A DNA stretch of 64,000 nucleotides from Paraburkholderia flava (GTDB taxonomy: Bacteria > Pseudomonadota > Gammaproteobacteria > Burkholderiales > Burkholderiaceae): positions 1,561,135 through 1,625,134 of the forward strand of contig NZ_SMRO01000002.1 of the NCBI RefSeq assembly GCF_004359985.1. Direction: 5' to 3'. The position numbers were made by a program, and so were the translations under genes. Below the pieces are notes generated by a model. It saw only the letters and a list, made by a program, of their open reading frames with translations. It had not been told where the DNA came from and made no database searches. Shown in pieces: positions 17,283-24,861 of this stretch. Within the stretch, counting starts at the first letter, position 1, and every line of letters starts with the position of its first letter.

Positions 17283-17972
17283 TTACTGCGCCGGCGTATT
17301 CAACTGCTTCTTCAACGCTTCGAGACGGTCGTCGACCGACGGGCCGCGATTCAGATCCGCGAGCTTGTCGTCGAGGGCCTTGCCGCTCTTCGTGTCGGCG
17401 GAATTCAGCCGGGCGTCCGAGCGTGCATTCGACAGTGCGACCTTGTCTTCCAGCTTCTGGAAATCCTCGGAGAGATTCTTGCCGCCGATCCCGCCGATCC
17501 CGCCGAGCGCGGACGCCGCGACGTCCTTCGCCTGCGCGATCTGCTGCTTCGCCTGCAGGATGTTCGAGCGCGCGTTCAGATCGTTGCGGCGCTGACGCAT
17601 GTCGTCGATCTGCTGCTTCAACTGATCGACCGACGGTTCGAGCGTCGAAAGTTCGTGCGCGAGCGCATCGCGTTCCGCTTCCGCGTTGGCCTGTGCGCCG
17701 AGTGCTTCGCGTGCGAGGTTTTCATCGCCCGATTGCAGCGAGCGCTTCGCGCCGTCTTCGTACTTCTTCGCCTTGTCGGCGGCGACGTCGCGCTTGCTCT
17801 GTTGCGTCGCGACCTGGGCCTGAATCTCGATCAGCGAGTTTTCCGCTTTCGCGATGCTGTCGTCGAGTTCGCGGACGATTTGCCGCGAATCGCGCGACGG
17901 GTCCTGCACGGAATCGGCGGCGTCGTTGAGCAGACCTTTGAGCGTGCGCGAAATGCTGTCAAAAAGCGACAT
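17283..17972 (-). CDS. pspA: PspA/IM30-family membrane-stress protein
   Basis: 229 aa, nearly all predicted alpha-helical coiled coil, matching PspA/Vipp1 (ESCRT-III-like) proteins that coat and stabilise the inner membrane. It starts MSLFDSISRTLKGLLNDAAD with the amphipathic membrane-binding helix, and the rest is heptad-rich with many Gln, Asp and Ala. A short GGIGGIGGK hinge lies around residue 165. GGAGGG sits 6-7 nt before the ATG at 17972; the extension to 18155 is rejected. No PspF or PspBC genes are adjacent, so it is of the YjfJ or stand-alone type. Probably transcribed with the TPR gene that follows it. Confidence 0.88.
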   Translation of the reverse strand: MSLFDSISRTLKGLLNDAADSVQDPSRDSRQIVRELDDSIAKAENSLIEIQAQVATQQSKRDVAADKAKKYEDGAKRSLQSGDENLAREALGAQANAEAERDALAHELSTLEPSVDQLKQQIDDMRQRRNDLNARSNILQAKQQIAQAKDVAASALGGIGGIGGKNLSEDFQKLEDKVALSNARSDARLNSADTKSGKALDDKLADLNRGPSVDDRLEALKKQLNTPAQ

Positions 17973-18354
17973 GAAACCCTCCATGAATTGAAATCGGCGC
18001 CGGTCAGCTGTTTTACCGAAGCAACTGACCGACGTGTCCACGGCCTGTGCAACCGGCGGACCGCGGGGCGCCGACGTGGCTCGCACACGATGTGCGCGCG
18101 AACGTCGAGCCGGACATCGGGGCGCGTCGCACGAATTGCAATAGCGGTGCTGCAAATTGCGTGTAACGGTTCGTTAATCGTACTGCTCATCGTGTTTCCG
18201 GACAGGCCCTTCGGCATGTCCCGCATGTCCCGGCAGCCCGCGGATATTACACCACGGCCTCTCTTAAAACGGTCTTAAGACGCGCTTTCAAAAACTGCGT
18301 GCTGAAACCGTTTCTACCTGTGTTTCGTGACGGTATTCGCATGTGCGTTGCGTG

Positions 18355-18969
18355 CTATGCAAAGCGGCCGTCGGGTGTCGGCGATCCAGGTGGGTCGCGT
18401 TCTTCTGCGTCGCGCGTGCGGCGGTCGCGCGCGGGCGTAGCGGGGGGCGTTGCGTTGTGCGTGTCTGCGGCAGCGGGACTGTTTGCCGCCGTGCCGCCCG
18501 CGGCGATCGCGGCGGCTTTTGCGGCGATCACGCGCGCGGCGGCCTGCAGATCGTCGAGTGCGGAATGATCGACGGGCGTGCCGTCGAGGTTGTTCGGTTC
18601 GAGCGCGTCGCGTTGTGCGCGCAATGCCTGGGAGAACGGCAATGCTTCGGTTGGTGCGCTGGATGGAGCGACGTCCGGTGCTTTGGATGCGGCCACGGGT
18701 TTTGCAGCAGCCGCCCGCGTACCGCGCGCTTTCGCAACCGGCCGCGCGGCGCGCAGCAACGCTTCGTTCAGCGCATCCGGCTCGCGCGGCGCGTTGAGCC
18801 GGTCGACGATGCTCGCCGCCTTCACCTGTTCGCTCGTCGCGCCGAAGCTCAGCACCGCCCGCCGCATCAGTTCGCTGACGCTGATGCCGAGGCGTTCCGC
18901 GCTCGCGGCGATCGCGCGTTTCTGCGCGGGCGAGACGAATACGACGATGCGTTCGGTAGGCTTGTTCAT
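18355..18969 (-). CDS. Ribbon-helix-helix protein with long Ala-rich tail
   Basis: 204 aa. Residues 5-45 (ERIVVFVSPAQKRAIAAS, then GISVSELMRRAV) look like a CopG/MetJ-type ribbon-helix-helix: one beta strand, two helices, and the SVSELMRRA second helix. The remaining about 150 residues are rich in Ala, Pro and charged residues without a recognisable fold. It is likely a DNA-binding regulator, but no toxin or other partner gene is adjacent, so its target is unknown. The gap between it and pspA (17973-18354) holds no gene I can support. Confidence 0.65.
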   Translation of the reverse strand: MNKPTERIVVFVSPAQKRAIAASAERLGISVSELMRRAVLSFGATSEQVKAASIVDRLNAPREPDALNEALLRAARPVAKARGTRAAAAKPVAASKAPDVAPSSAPTEALPFSQALRAQRDALEPNNLDGTPVDHSALDDLQAAARVIAAKAAAIAAGGTAANSPAAADTHNATPPATPARDRRTRDAEERDPPGSPTPDGRFA

Positions 18970-19630
18970 GGTCGGCTCGTGCTTTGTTAGCGTCGTTCCG
19001 GTGCCGGGCGCTCAGGTGCGCGGTCGCGTATCGTTTCATCATAGTTCGCAGCGGACGGACGCGAAACCGGGCGCGCGACAAAAATGCCATGACTTCAATG
19101 AGTTGTACGCCTTTCGGCGGGTTTGTCCACAGGGCTCTCAACATTTTCTGTTGATAACCGTACCCTGACCGCATGCCTGATGGGGAGAGAAGCGAATGAG
19201 CGGTGCGCAGAAAGCCTGTGGGGAACTATCGCCCGAGAATTCTTACAAAAAAATCGGCGGACGGCCCGCTTGATTTCTTTAGAATGCGCTGTTACGTTGC
19301 GCCGGGACCGTTGCCGGCCCACCGGGGCCGGGCCTCATCGGGCCGTGCCGCGCGAGGCCGGGCCGCGTTCTGCTTCGAGCCGCATGACGATATGCGTCGG
19401 CGGCCGGGCGTTCGGCACGCGGGCCGTCCGGTACGGGATAATCACGGGGCGGCCATTCATCGGATGGCTGTTTGCGATGTCGTCCGCGGGGTCGCGGCGG
19501 CGGGCGCAAGAGCGTCGAAAGCCGCATCCCGATTCATGGTTCATGCGTATGCAACACGCGGCACCGCCGATATCCACTGACCGGCAGCCGCGCGCAGAAG
19601 GTGCGCAGCGACGCGCCTAATACTCCAGAC
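18970..19630. other. 660-bp intergenic region before the penicillin-binding protein gene
   Basis: No convincing gene on either strand; the open frames here are Arg/Ala-rich shadows. It contains one copy of the quasi-palindromic DnaA-box-like element (19121-19158). A locally AT-rich patch around 19239-19285, with seven A in a row and TTGATTTCTTTAGAAT, is the best place for the promoter of the downstream gene, though no well-spaced -35/-10 pair was found. Confidence 0.4.
19121..19158 (-). repeat. DnaA-box-like quasi-palindromic element, copy 1
   Basis: On the minus strand GTTATCAACAGA is followed after 15 bases by TGTGGACA. The same ends with the same spacing occur in copy 2 at 22256-22290, and related ends in copy 3. 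The inner CTCTCAACA keeps plus-strand orientation in copies 1 and 2. Ends resemble DnaA boxes (TTATCCACA and its inverse). Confidence 0.55.
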
Positions 19631-22132
19631 ATGCCTATCATCAAACGACCGCATTCCTCCCAGTCGCCCGGCCAGTCCGGCGATCGAGAACCTAGCTGGA
19701 ACAACGGAAAACCGTCGGGACGATCCCGCAGCGACGACGCGCCGCGCAGGCGTTCGTTCGGCGTGTCGCTCATGCTGTGGTTCGCCGGTTTGATGGCGAC
19801 GATCGGCGTGATCGGCGGGCTGATCCTCGGCTATGCGCTCGTCGTGATGGGGCCGCAGCTGCCGTCGCTCGACGCACTCACTGACTATCGTCCGAAAGTA
19901 CCGCTGCGCGTGTACACCGCCGACCACGTGTTGATCGGCGAATTCGGCGAAGAGCGCCGCAGTCTGGTGCGCTTCCAGGACATCCCCGACGTGCAGAAAA
20001 AAGCGGTGCTCGCGATCGAGGACTACCGTTTCTACGAGCACGGCGGCGTCGACTTCGTCGGCATCCTGCGTGCGGGCGTCGCGGATCTGATGCACGGCGG
20101 CGCGTCGCAGGGCGCGAGCACGATCACGATGCAGGTCGCGCGCAACTTCTTCCTGTCGAGCGAAAAGACCTACACGCGCAAGATCTACGAAATGCTGCTC
20201 GCGTACAAGATCGAGCGCGCGCTGACGAAGGACCAGATCCTCGAGCTGTACATGAACCAGATCTATCTGGGCGAGCGCGCGTACGGTTTCGCTGCAGCGG
20301 CGCGCGTGTATTTCGGCATCGACCTGAAGGACGTCACGCTCGCGCAGGCCGCGATGCTCGCGGGGCTGCCGAAGGCGCCGTCCGCGTATAACCCGGTCGT
20401 CAATCCGAAGCGCGCGAAGATCCGCCAGGAGTACATCCTGAAACGGATGCTCGACCTCAAGTACATCACGCAGGATCAGTACGACCAGGCGGTGAAGGAA
20501 GACATCCACACGCGCACGGCCGGCAACGAGTACAGCGTGCATGCCGAGTACGTCGCGGAAATGGTGCGTCAGATGATGTACGCGCAGTATCGCGACGAAA
20601 TCTACACGCGCGGCCTGAACGTCACGACAACGATCGATTCCGCCGACCAGGCCGCCGCATACGACGCGGTCCGCAAGGGCGTGATGGACTACGAACGGCG
20701 TCACGGTTATCGCGGGCCCGAGGGCTTCGTCGAACTGCCGGCGCCGGGCGACGATCGCGATCAGGCGATCGACGATGCGCTCACCGATCACCCGGACAAC
20801 GGCGAGATCGTCGCTGCGGTCGTTACGTCGGCGGCTCCGAAGGAAGTGAAGGTGCAGTTCCTCGACGGCACGGGCGCGACGATCAACGGCGACGGGCTGC
20901 GTTTCGCGGCGGCCGCGCTGTCGGCGCGCGCGTCGCAGACGCTGCGCCTCAAGCCGGGTTCGATCGTCCGCGTGATCGCCGATGCGAAGGGCAACTGGCA
21001 GATTACGCAGCTGCCGCAGGTGGAAGGCGCGCTCGTGTCGCTGACGCCGCAGGACGGTGCGATTCGCGCGCTGATCGGCGGCTTCGACTTCAACAAGAAC
21101 AAGTTCAATCACGTGACGCAGGCGTGGCGCCAGCCGGGTTCGAGCTTCAAGCCGTTCATCTATTCGGCGGCGCTCGACAAGGGCCTCGCACCGGCGACGA
21201 TCATCAACGACGCGCCGCTGTATTTTCCCGCGACCACGCCGGGCGGCGAAGCGTGGGAACCGAAGGACGACGATCAACCCGACGGCCCGATGTCGATGCG
21301 CCTCGCGCTGCAGAAGTCGAAGAACCTCGTGTCGATCCGCATCCTGTCGTTCATCGGCACGAAGTACGCGCAGGATTACGTGACGCAGCGCTTCGGCTTC
21401 GACGCGGACAAGACGCCGCCGTATCTGCCGATGGCGCTCGGTGCCGGGCTCGTCACGCCGCTGCAGGAAGCGGGCGGGTACTCGGTGTTCGCGAACGGCG
21501 GCTACCGGATCAATCCGTACCTGATCTCCGAAGTGACCGACGCGCGTGGCGAACCGATCTCGAAGGCACAGCCTTTGACGGCGGGCCGCGATGCACCGCA
21601 GACTCTGGCGCCGCGTAACGCGTACATCATGAACAGCCTGCTGCATTCGGTCGCGACCGCGGGCACCGGCGCGGGCACGAACGTGCTGCATCGTTCGGAT
21701 CTGCAGGGCAAGACCGGTACGACGAACGATGCGAAGGATGGCTGGTTCGCCGGCTATCAGCAGTCGCTCGTCGCGGTTGCGTGGATGGGCTACGACCAGC
21801 CGAAGAGCCTCGGTAGTCGTGAATTCGGTGCGCAGCTCGCGTTGCCGATCTGGGTCGAGTACATGCAGCGTGCGTTGCACGGTGTGCCGCAGGCCGAACC
21901 GGCGATGCCGTCCGGTGTGACGACCGTCGATGGCGAACTGTTCTATGCAGACGCGACGCCGGGCAACGGCTTTGTGGCGAGCATCGGGATGGATGCGGCG
22001 AATCCGCTCGCAGGTGGAACCGATGCAGTGGGCGGGATTGGACCGGCAGGCATGACACCGCCGCCGGTGCCGACGGTGTCGTCGGGCGAGAAGCAACAGA
22101 TCATGGATCTGTTCGAGTCGAACAAGCCTTGA
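19631..22132 (+). CDS. mrcA: Class A penicillin-binding protein 1A (transglycosylase/transpeptidase)
   Basis: 833 aa. Polymerises glycan strands and cross-links peptidoglycan at the outer face of the inner membrane. Cytoplasmic N-terminus about 45 residues, one membrane helix (about 46-74). Glycosyltransferase domain: EDYRFYEHGG with catalytic Glu130, then GASTITMQVARNFFLS and RALTKDQILELYMNQIYLG. Transpeptidase domain: SSFK with Ser504, SKN at 563-565, KTGT at 694-697. All catalytic motifs are intact. ATG 19631 chosen because the upstream frame is Arg-rich non-family sequence. It is not beside pil genes, the setting often seen for the main ponA in this group, so it may be a paralogue (inference). 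Confidence 0.93.
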   Translation: MPIIKRPHSSQSPGQSGDREPSWNNGKPSGRSRSDDAPRRRSFGVSLMLWFAGLMATIGVIGGLILGYALVVMGPQLPSLDALTDYRPKVPLRVYTADHVLIGEFGEERRSLVRFQDIPDVQKKAVLAIEDYRFYEHGGVDFVGILRAGVADLMHGGASQGASTITMQVARNFFLSSEKTYTRKIYEMLLAYKIERALTKDQILELYMNQIYLGERAYGFAAAARVYFGIDLKDVTLAQAAMLAGLPKAPSAYNPVVNPKRAKIRQEYILKRMLDLKYITQDQYDQAVKEDIHTRTAGNEYSVHAEYVAEMVRQMMYAQYRDEIYTRGLNVTTTIDSADQAAAYDAVRKGVMDYERRHGYRGPEGFVELPAPGDDRDQAIDDALTDHPDNGEIVAAVVTSAAPKEVKVQFLDGTGATINGDGLRFAAAALSARASQTLRLKPGSIVRVIADAKGNWQITQLPQVEGALVSLTPQDGAIRALIGGFDFNKNKFNHVTQAWRQPGSSFKPFIYSAALDKGLAPATIINDAPLYFPATTPGGEAWEPKDDDQPDGPMSMRLALQKSKNLVSIRILSFIGTKYAQDYVTQRFGFDADKTPPYLPMALGAGLVTPLQEAGGYSVFANGGYRINPYLISEVTDARGEPISKAQPLTAGRDAPQTLAPRNAYIMNSLLHSVATAGTGAGTNVLHRSDLQGKTGTTNDAKDGWFAGYQQSLVAVAWMGYDQPKSLGSREFGAQLALPIWVEYMQRALHGVPQAEPAMPSGVTTVDGELFYADATPGNGFVASIGMDAANPLAGGTDAVGGIGPAGMTPPPVPTVSSGEKQQIMDLFESNKP

Positions 22133-22244
22133 TGTAAGTCATGCGCGGGTGCCCGCGGGTACCTTCGCGGGTGCCTTGTATATCCGCGCATGACGATTCC
22201 TGAGTCACCAGACGAAAGCCGTCTTCAATCAGACACCTGGCGAC

Positions 22245-22290
22245 GTTGTCCGGGTGTTATCAACAGACCTCTCAACACAAGCTGTGGATA
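22245..22290 (+). repeat. DnaA-box-like element, copy 2; left direct repeat flanking the toxin-antitoxin module
   Basis: GTTGTCCG then, 3 bases later, GTTATCAACAGA, a 15-base middle and TGTGGATA. It aligns without gaps to 23300-23345 (same orientation), with most positions identical over 46 bp, the two copies being 1,055 bp apart. The core also matches 19121-19158 read on the minus strand. Confidence 0.6.
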
Positions 22291-22317
22291 GATGCGCGCT
22301 CGCACCTCGCCGCATCG

Positions 22318-22638
22318 TCACGCGAAAATAGCCAGGCCGTTCTTCTTCACGAGCTGAAGCATGCGCGCAGCAATGCCGCTCGGCTTTTTGTCGCCCTGTT
22401 CCCATTGACGAATGGTGGAGGCCGTGGTGTTCAGGTACAGCGCGAACACGCTTTGACTGACCTTCACGCCCTCCCGAATACGAGCGATCTGCCGGGGATT
22501 GAACTCCGGCGCCTTTTCGATGCACAGCTCGTCGTACTCACGCATCGTTTTTTTGTCGATGACCTTCGCGCGATGCAGGCCGGAAGCTGCGCTGTGAATC
22601 GCTTCCATTGCATCGCTTTTGAAACGGGTCTTGCTCAT
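22318..22638 (-). CDS. Xre-type antitoxin (HTH) of a RelE-type system
   Basis: 106 aa. The C-terminal half is a lambda-repressor-like HTH: NPRQIARIREGVKVSQSVFA, then LNTTASTIRQWEQGDKKPSG, as in NadS/HigA-like antitoxins encoded after their toxin. The N-terminal half (SAASGLHRAKVIDKKTM) should hold the toxin-binding part. GGAG is 8 nt before the ATG at 22638. The gene starts inside the toxin reading frame, overlapping it by 101 bp in another frame. It is expected to bind the toxin and repress the operon through the palindrome at 23023-23045. GC content looks lower than that of neighbours. Confidence 0.85.
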   Translation of the reverse strand: MSKTRFKSDAMEAIHSAASGLHRAKVIDKKTMREYDELCIEKAPEFNPRQIARIREGVKVSQSVFALYLNTTASTIRQWEQGDKKPSGIAARMLQLVKKNGLAIFA

Positions 22639-22996
22639 TGCAAATCTCCATGAGTTCCTTCAACGCCAACATCCTCTCGAGGTCGGCGGCCTTCGTGTTG
22701 CCATAGTCACGGGCAAGCGTCTTGAAACCACGCAGCTCGCTATCGTCGATGTTCTCCCGGTCGCTCTTCGCGAACAGGTACACGAACACCCAGAAATCCC
22801 CGATCCGGTTGACGACGATACCGCGCTGCGTGTTCCTGTCGAGCCGCTTTTTCCAGACGTTTCCGCCGAGGTTGCTGCCCTGGCCGATCTCCAGCTCCGA
22901 CGCTGCTTTACACAGGTCGGTGTCGGAGATTTCGGCGGCTCTCGCTCTCCTGGTGAACCACGACGTCTTGAATACTCTTGAACCTGGTTTTGCCAT
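22538..22996 (-). CDS. RelE/HigB-like toxin with an extended C-terminus
   Basis: 152 aa from ATG 22996. Residues 1-120 fit the RelE-type toxins paired with Xre antitoxins: SRVFKTSWFTRRARA, LGGNVWKKRLDR, a GDFWVFVYLFAKSDREN strand-turn and a closing LMEIC helix. Such toxins are mRNA interferases acting on translating ribosomes (family knowledge). Typical members stop soon after LMEIC-like residues; here the frame continues about 30 residues through the antitoxin gene, ending RQKNDA. A GTG at 23032 could add 12 residues but lies inside the operator palindrome. First gene of the two-gene operon; no strong Shine-Dalgarno seen. Confidence 0.82.
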   Translation of the reverse strand: MAKPGSRVFKTSWFTRRARAAEISDTDLCKAASELEIGQGSNLGGNVWKKRLDRNTQRGIVVNRIGDFWVFVYLFAKSDRENIDDSELRGFKTLARDYGNTKAADLERMLALKELMEICNEQDPFQKRCNGSDSQRSFRPASREGHRQKNDA

Positions 22997-23022
22997 ATTC
23001 GGTGAAACGTGAGAGTGATCAA

Positions 23023-23045
23023 AATATACCACTGAGTGGTATATT
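23023..23045. promoter_or_regulatory. 23-bp perfect palindrome, operator of the toxin-antitoxin operon
   Basis: The arm AATATACCACT (23023-23033) and its exact inverse AGTGGTATATT (23035-23045) flank a single central G. It lies 27 bp upstream of the toxin ATG and contains TATA-like hexamers suitable for a -10 element, so antitoxin binding would block the promoter. Confidence 0.75.
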
Positions 23046-23353
23046 GCTCAACCCGTTGTGTTGCGACGGATACTCGATCGTCGGGCACCGCAACGGGGTC
23101 GCATAACAGACTTGATCCTCTCGAATCAGTTCGTCGTTCGTTTCTATCCGGGAGCGTATTGGCCATCCGGTGGATGGCCTTTGGGATGACTGGTCAGCGG
23201 AGGGAGGGTGGGCGTACCGTGACGGTTCCTGCGGCAACCGCCGCATGACGCATTTCGCACCGCCACGCAAAAGCATCGTCCGGACAACACGTTAGCCGGG
23301 TTGTCCGAACGTTATCCACATCCTCTTCAACAAAAACCGGGGATAACCTCGGT
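23046..23353. other. Intergenic region between toxin-antitoxin operator and efflux operon end
   Basis: 308 bp, no gene seen. It contains a compact hairpin GGCCATCC-GGT-GGATGGCC followed by TTT at 23161-23182, terminator-like for a rightward transcript, and a second inverted repeat, CGGACAAC (23281-23288) with GTTGTCCG (23300-23307), that leads into repeat copy 3. Confidence 0.4.
23300..23347 (+). repeat. DnaA-box-like element, copy 3; right direct repeat flanking the toxin-antitoxin module
   Basis: GTTGTCCG, 3 bases, then GTTATCCACATC, a middle with TTCAACAAAAAC and GGGGATAAC. GTTATCC and GGATAAC are exact inverses of each other, and TTATCCACA is an exact DnaA-box consensus. It parallels 22245-22290 in order, spacing and strand. 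Confidence 0.6.
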
Positions 23354-24859
23354 TCAGTCTTTTGCGATAGCGGTGGCTTGTGCGGATGCTGCAGAGGGAG
23401 ATGTCGACGGTGTGTTCACAGGCGGATTGCCCATCGCCTGAAACAGCGCCGCAGTATCGGACAGACGTGCGCCGCTATAGCGGATCTCGTCGAGTCGCGC
23501 GTTGCGATACTGCTGTTCGCTCGAACGCGCGGACATCAGCGGTACTGCGCCGAGTCGATAGCGTTGCGATGTCTCGGTGAAGATCTGTTGCGCCGAACTT
23601 GCAGCGACGCTTGCCGCATCGAGCGACTGCGCGTCGTGTTCGAGCGCTGCGAGCGAATCGGCGACGTTCTGGAACGCAGCCAGCACGGTCTGCTTGTATT
23701 GCTCGACGGCGGCCTGATATGTGTCCATCGCCGCGCGTCGCTGTGCGAACAGCGCGCCGCCGTGGAAGATCGGTTGCGTCAAAGATGCGCCGATGCTCCA
23801 GATCGCGCCCGCACCCGACGTCACGAGCGGCCAGCTGAAACCGGCGCGTCCCATCGATGCGGTCAACGACAGGCTCGGGAACATCGCTGCGGTTGCCGCG
23901 CCGACGTCGGCGGAGGCGGCCTTCAACGTCGCGTCCGCGGCCTGGATGTCGGGCCGCGCGCGCAGCAGATCGGACGGCACCGACACGGGCACGTCTTCGG
24001 GAACGTGCAGTGCGGCGAGATCGAGATCGTCGGGGGCGGCGTCGGGCGTGCGGCCGAGCAGTACGGCGAGCGCATGACGCGTCGCGAGCCATTGCTGACG
24101 CAATCCCGGCAGACTCGCCGCCAGCGATGCCGCACTCTGCTGCGCACTGAGAAAGTCCGCATGCGAGACCGCGCCGAGTTCGTAACGGCGCTGCGTATCG
24201 CGCGCCTGATCGTTCGCGAGCGCGACGAGCTGTTCGGTCGTATCGACCTGCGCGTGCAGCGTCGCCGCACTGATCGCCGCCGACACTATGTTCGCCGCAA
24301 GCGCGCGTCGTGCCGCGTCGAACTGGAACGCCTGCACGTCGACGCGCGCAGCCAGCGCCGCGTTCTGCAACCGCGACGCACCAAACAGATCGAGCGTGTA
24401 GTTCGCTTGCAGCTGCCCGACGAACACGTTGTACAGCGACGTGTTCGGTCCGAACACCGGGATGCCCAGTGCGCGTTCGCGCGTGGCCTGGCCGCCGGCA
24501 TCGATCGTCGGCAGCATCGAACTGCCGACCTGCGCGCGCAACTGTTCGTGCGCGGCCGCGAGGCTCTTGTCGGCGGCGGCGAGTGTCGGGCTATGACGGA
24601 AGCCTTCTTCGACGAGCGCGTTCAAAGCGTCCGACCGATACAGCTTCCACCATTCAGGCACCGCCTTCGCGCCCGCGACGAACTGCTGCGACACGCCTTG
24701 CGCGGACACGGTTCGCAGCGGCTGCGGTTCGGCACCGTAGTGCACGGGTTGCGGCATCGCAGGCGGGTTGCCGTTCGGTCCGAACGAGCAGCCGGCCAGT
24801 ACGAACAGCGCGGTGCCGGAGAGGACAGCCGTCGTGCGGCGTAGGGGAGAGTGGTTCAT
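23354..24859 (-). CDS. Outer-membrane efflux lipoprotein (NodT/OprM-type channel)
   Basis: 501 aa. Outer-membrane factor that completes the tripartite pump with the RND and adaptor proteins encoded just upstream. Residues 1-24 are a lipoprotein signal with lipobox LAGC. Two OEP repeats follow, with the family blocks VPEWWKLY, the LDLFGASRLQNA segment, and RARPDIQAADATLKAASADVGAA. Ala/Gln-rich helices match the periplasmic tunnel. The start at 24859 is 2 bp after the RND stop on the same strand, so the genes are cotranscribed. The tail is Thr/Ser/Ala-rich. Substrate unknown. Confidence 0.9.
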   Translation of the reverse strand: MNHSPLRRTTAVLSGTALFVLAGCSFGPNGNPPAMPQPVHYGAEPQPLRTVSAQGVSQQFVAGAKAVPEWWKLYRSDALNALVEEGFRHSPTLAAADKSLAAAHEQLRAQVGSSMLPTIDAGGQATRERALGIPVFGPNTSLYNVFVGQLQANYTLDLFGASRLQNAALAARVDVQAFQFDAARRALAANIVSAAISAATLHAQVDTTEQLVALANDQARDTQRRYELGAVSHADFLSAQQSAASLAASLPGLRQQWLATRHALAVLLGRTPDAAPDDLDLAALHVPEDVPVSVPSDLLRARPDIQAADATLKAASADVGAATAAMFPSLSLTASMGRAGFSWPLVTSGAGAIWSIGASLTQPIFHGGALFAQRRAAMDTYQAAVEQYKQTVLAAFQNVADSLAALEHDAQSLDAASVAASSAQQIFTETSQRYRLGAVPLMSARSSEQQYRNARLDEIRYSGARLSDTAALFQAMGNPPVNTPSTSPSAASAQATAIAKD

Positions 24860-24861
24860 GA

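Noticed and set aside
19541..22096. 851-codon open frame antisense to mrcA
   Set aside because: Dominated by Arg, His, Val and Asp as expected from the complement of a GC-rich gene; no motif, while the sense strand carries all PBP1A catalytic motifs.
22138..22180. Hairpin CCCGCG/CGCGGG after mrcA as intrinsic terminator
   Set aside because: Short stem with an eight-base loop and no T run; such GC palindromes are frequent in this DNA.
23161..23182. Perfect hairpin followed by TTT, considered as terminator of a small RNA divergent from the toxin-antitoxin promoter
   Set aside because: Only three T follow and no promoter for a rightward transcript is clear, so it is noted only within the intergenic entry.
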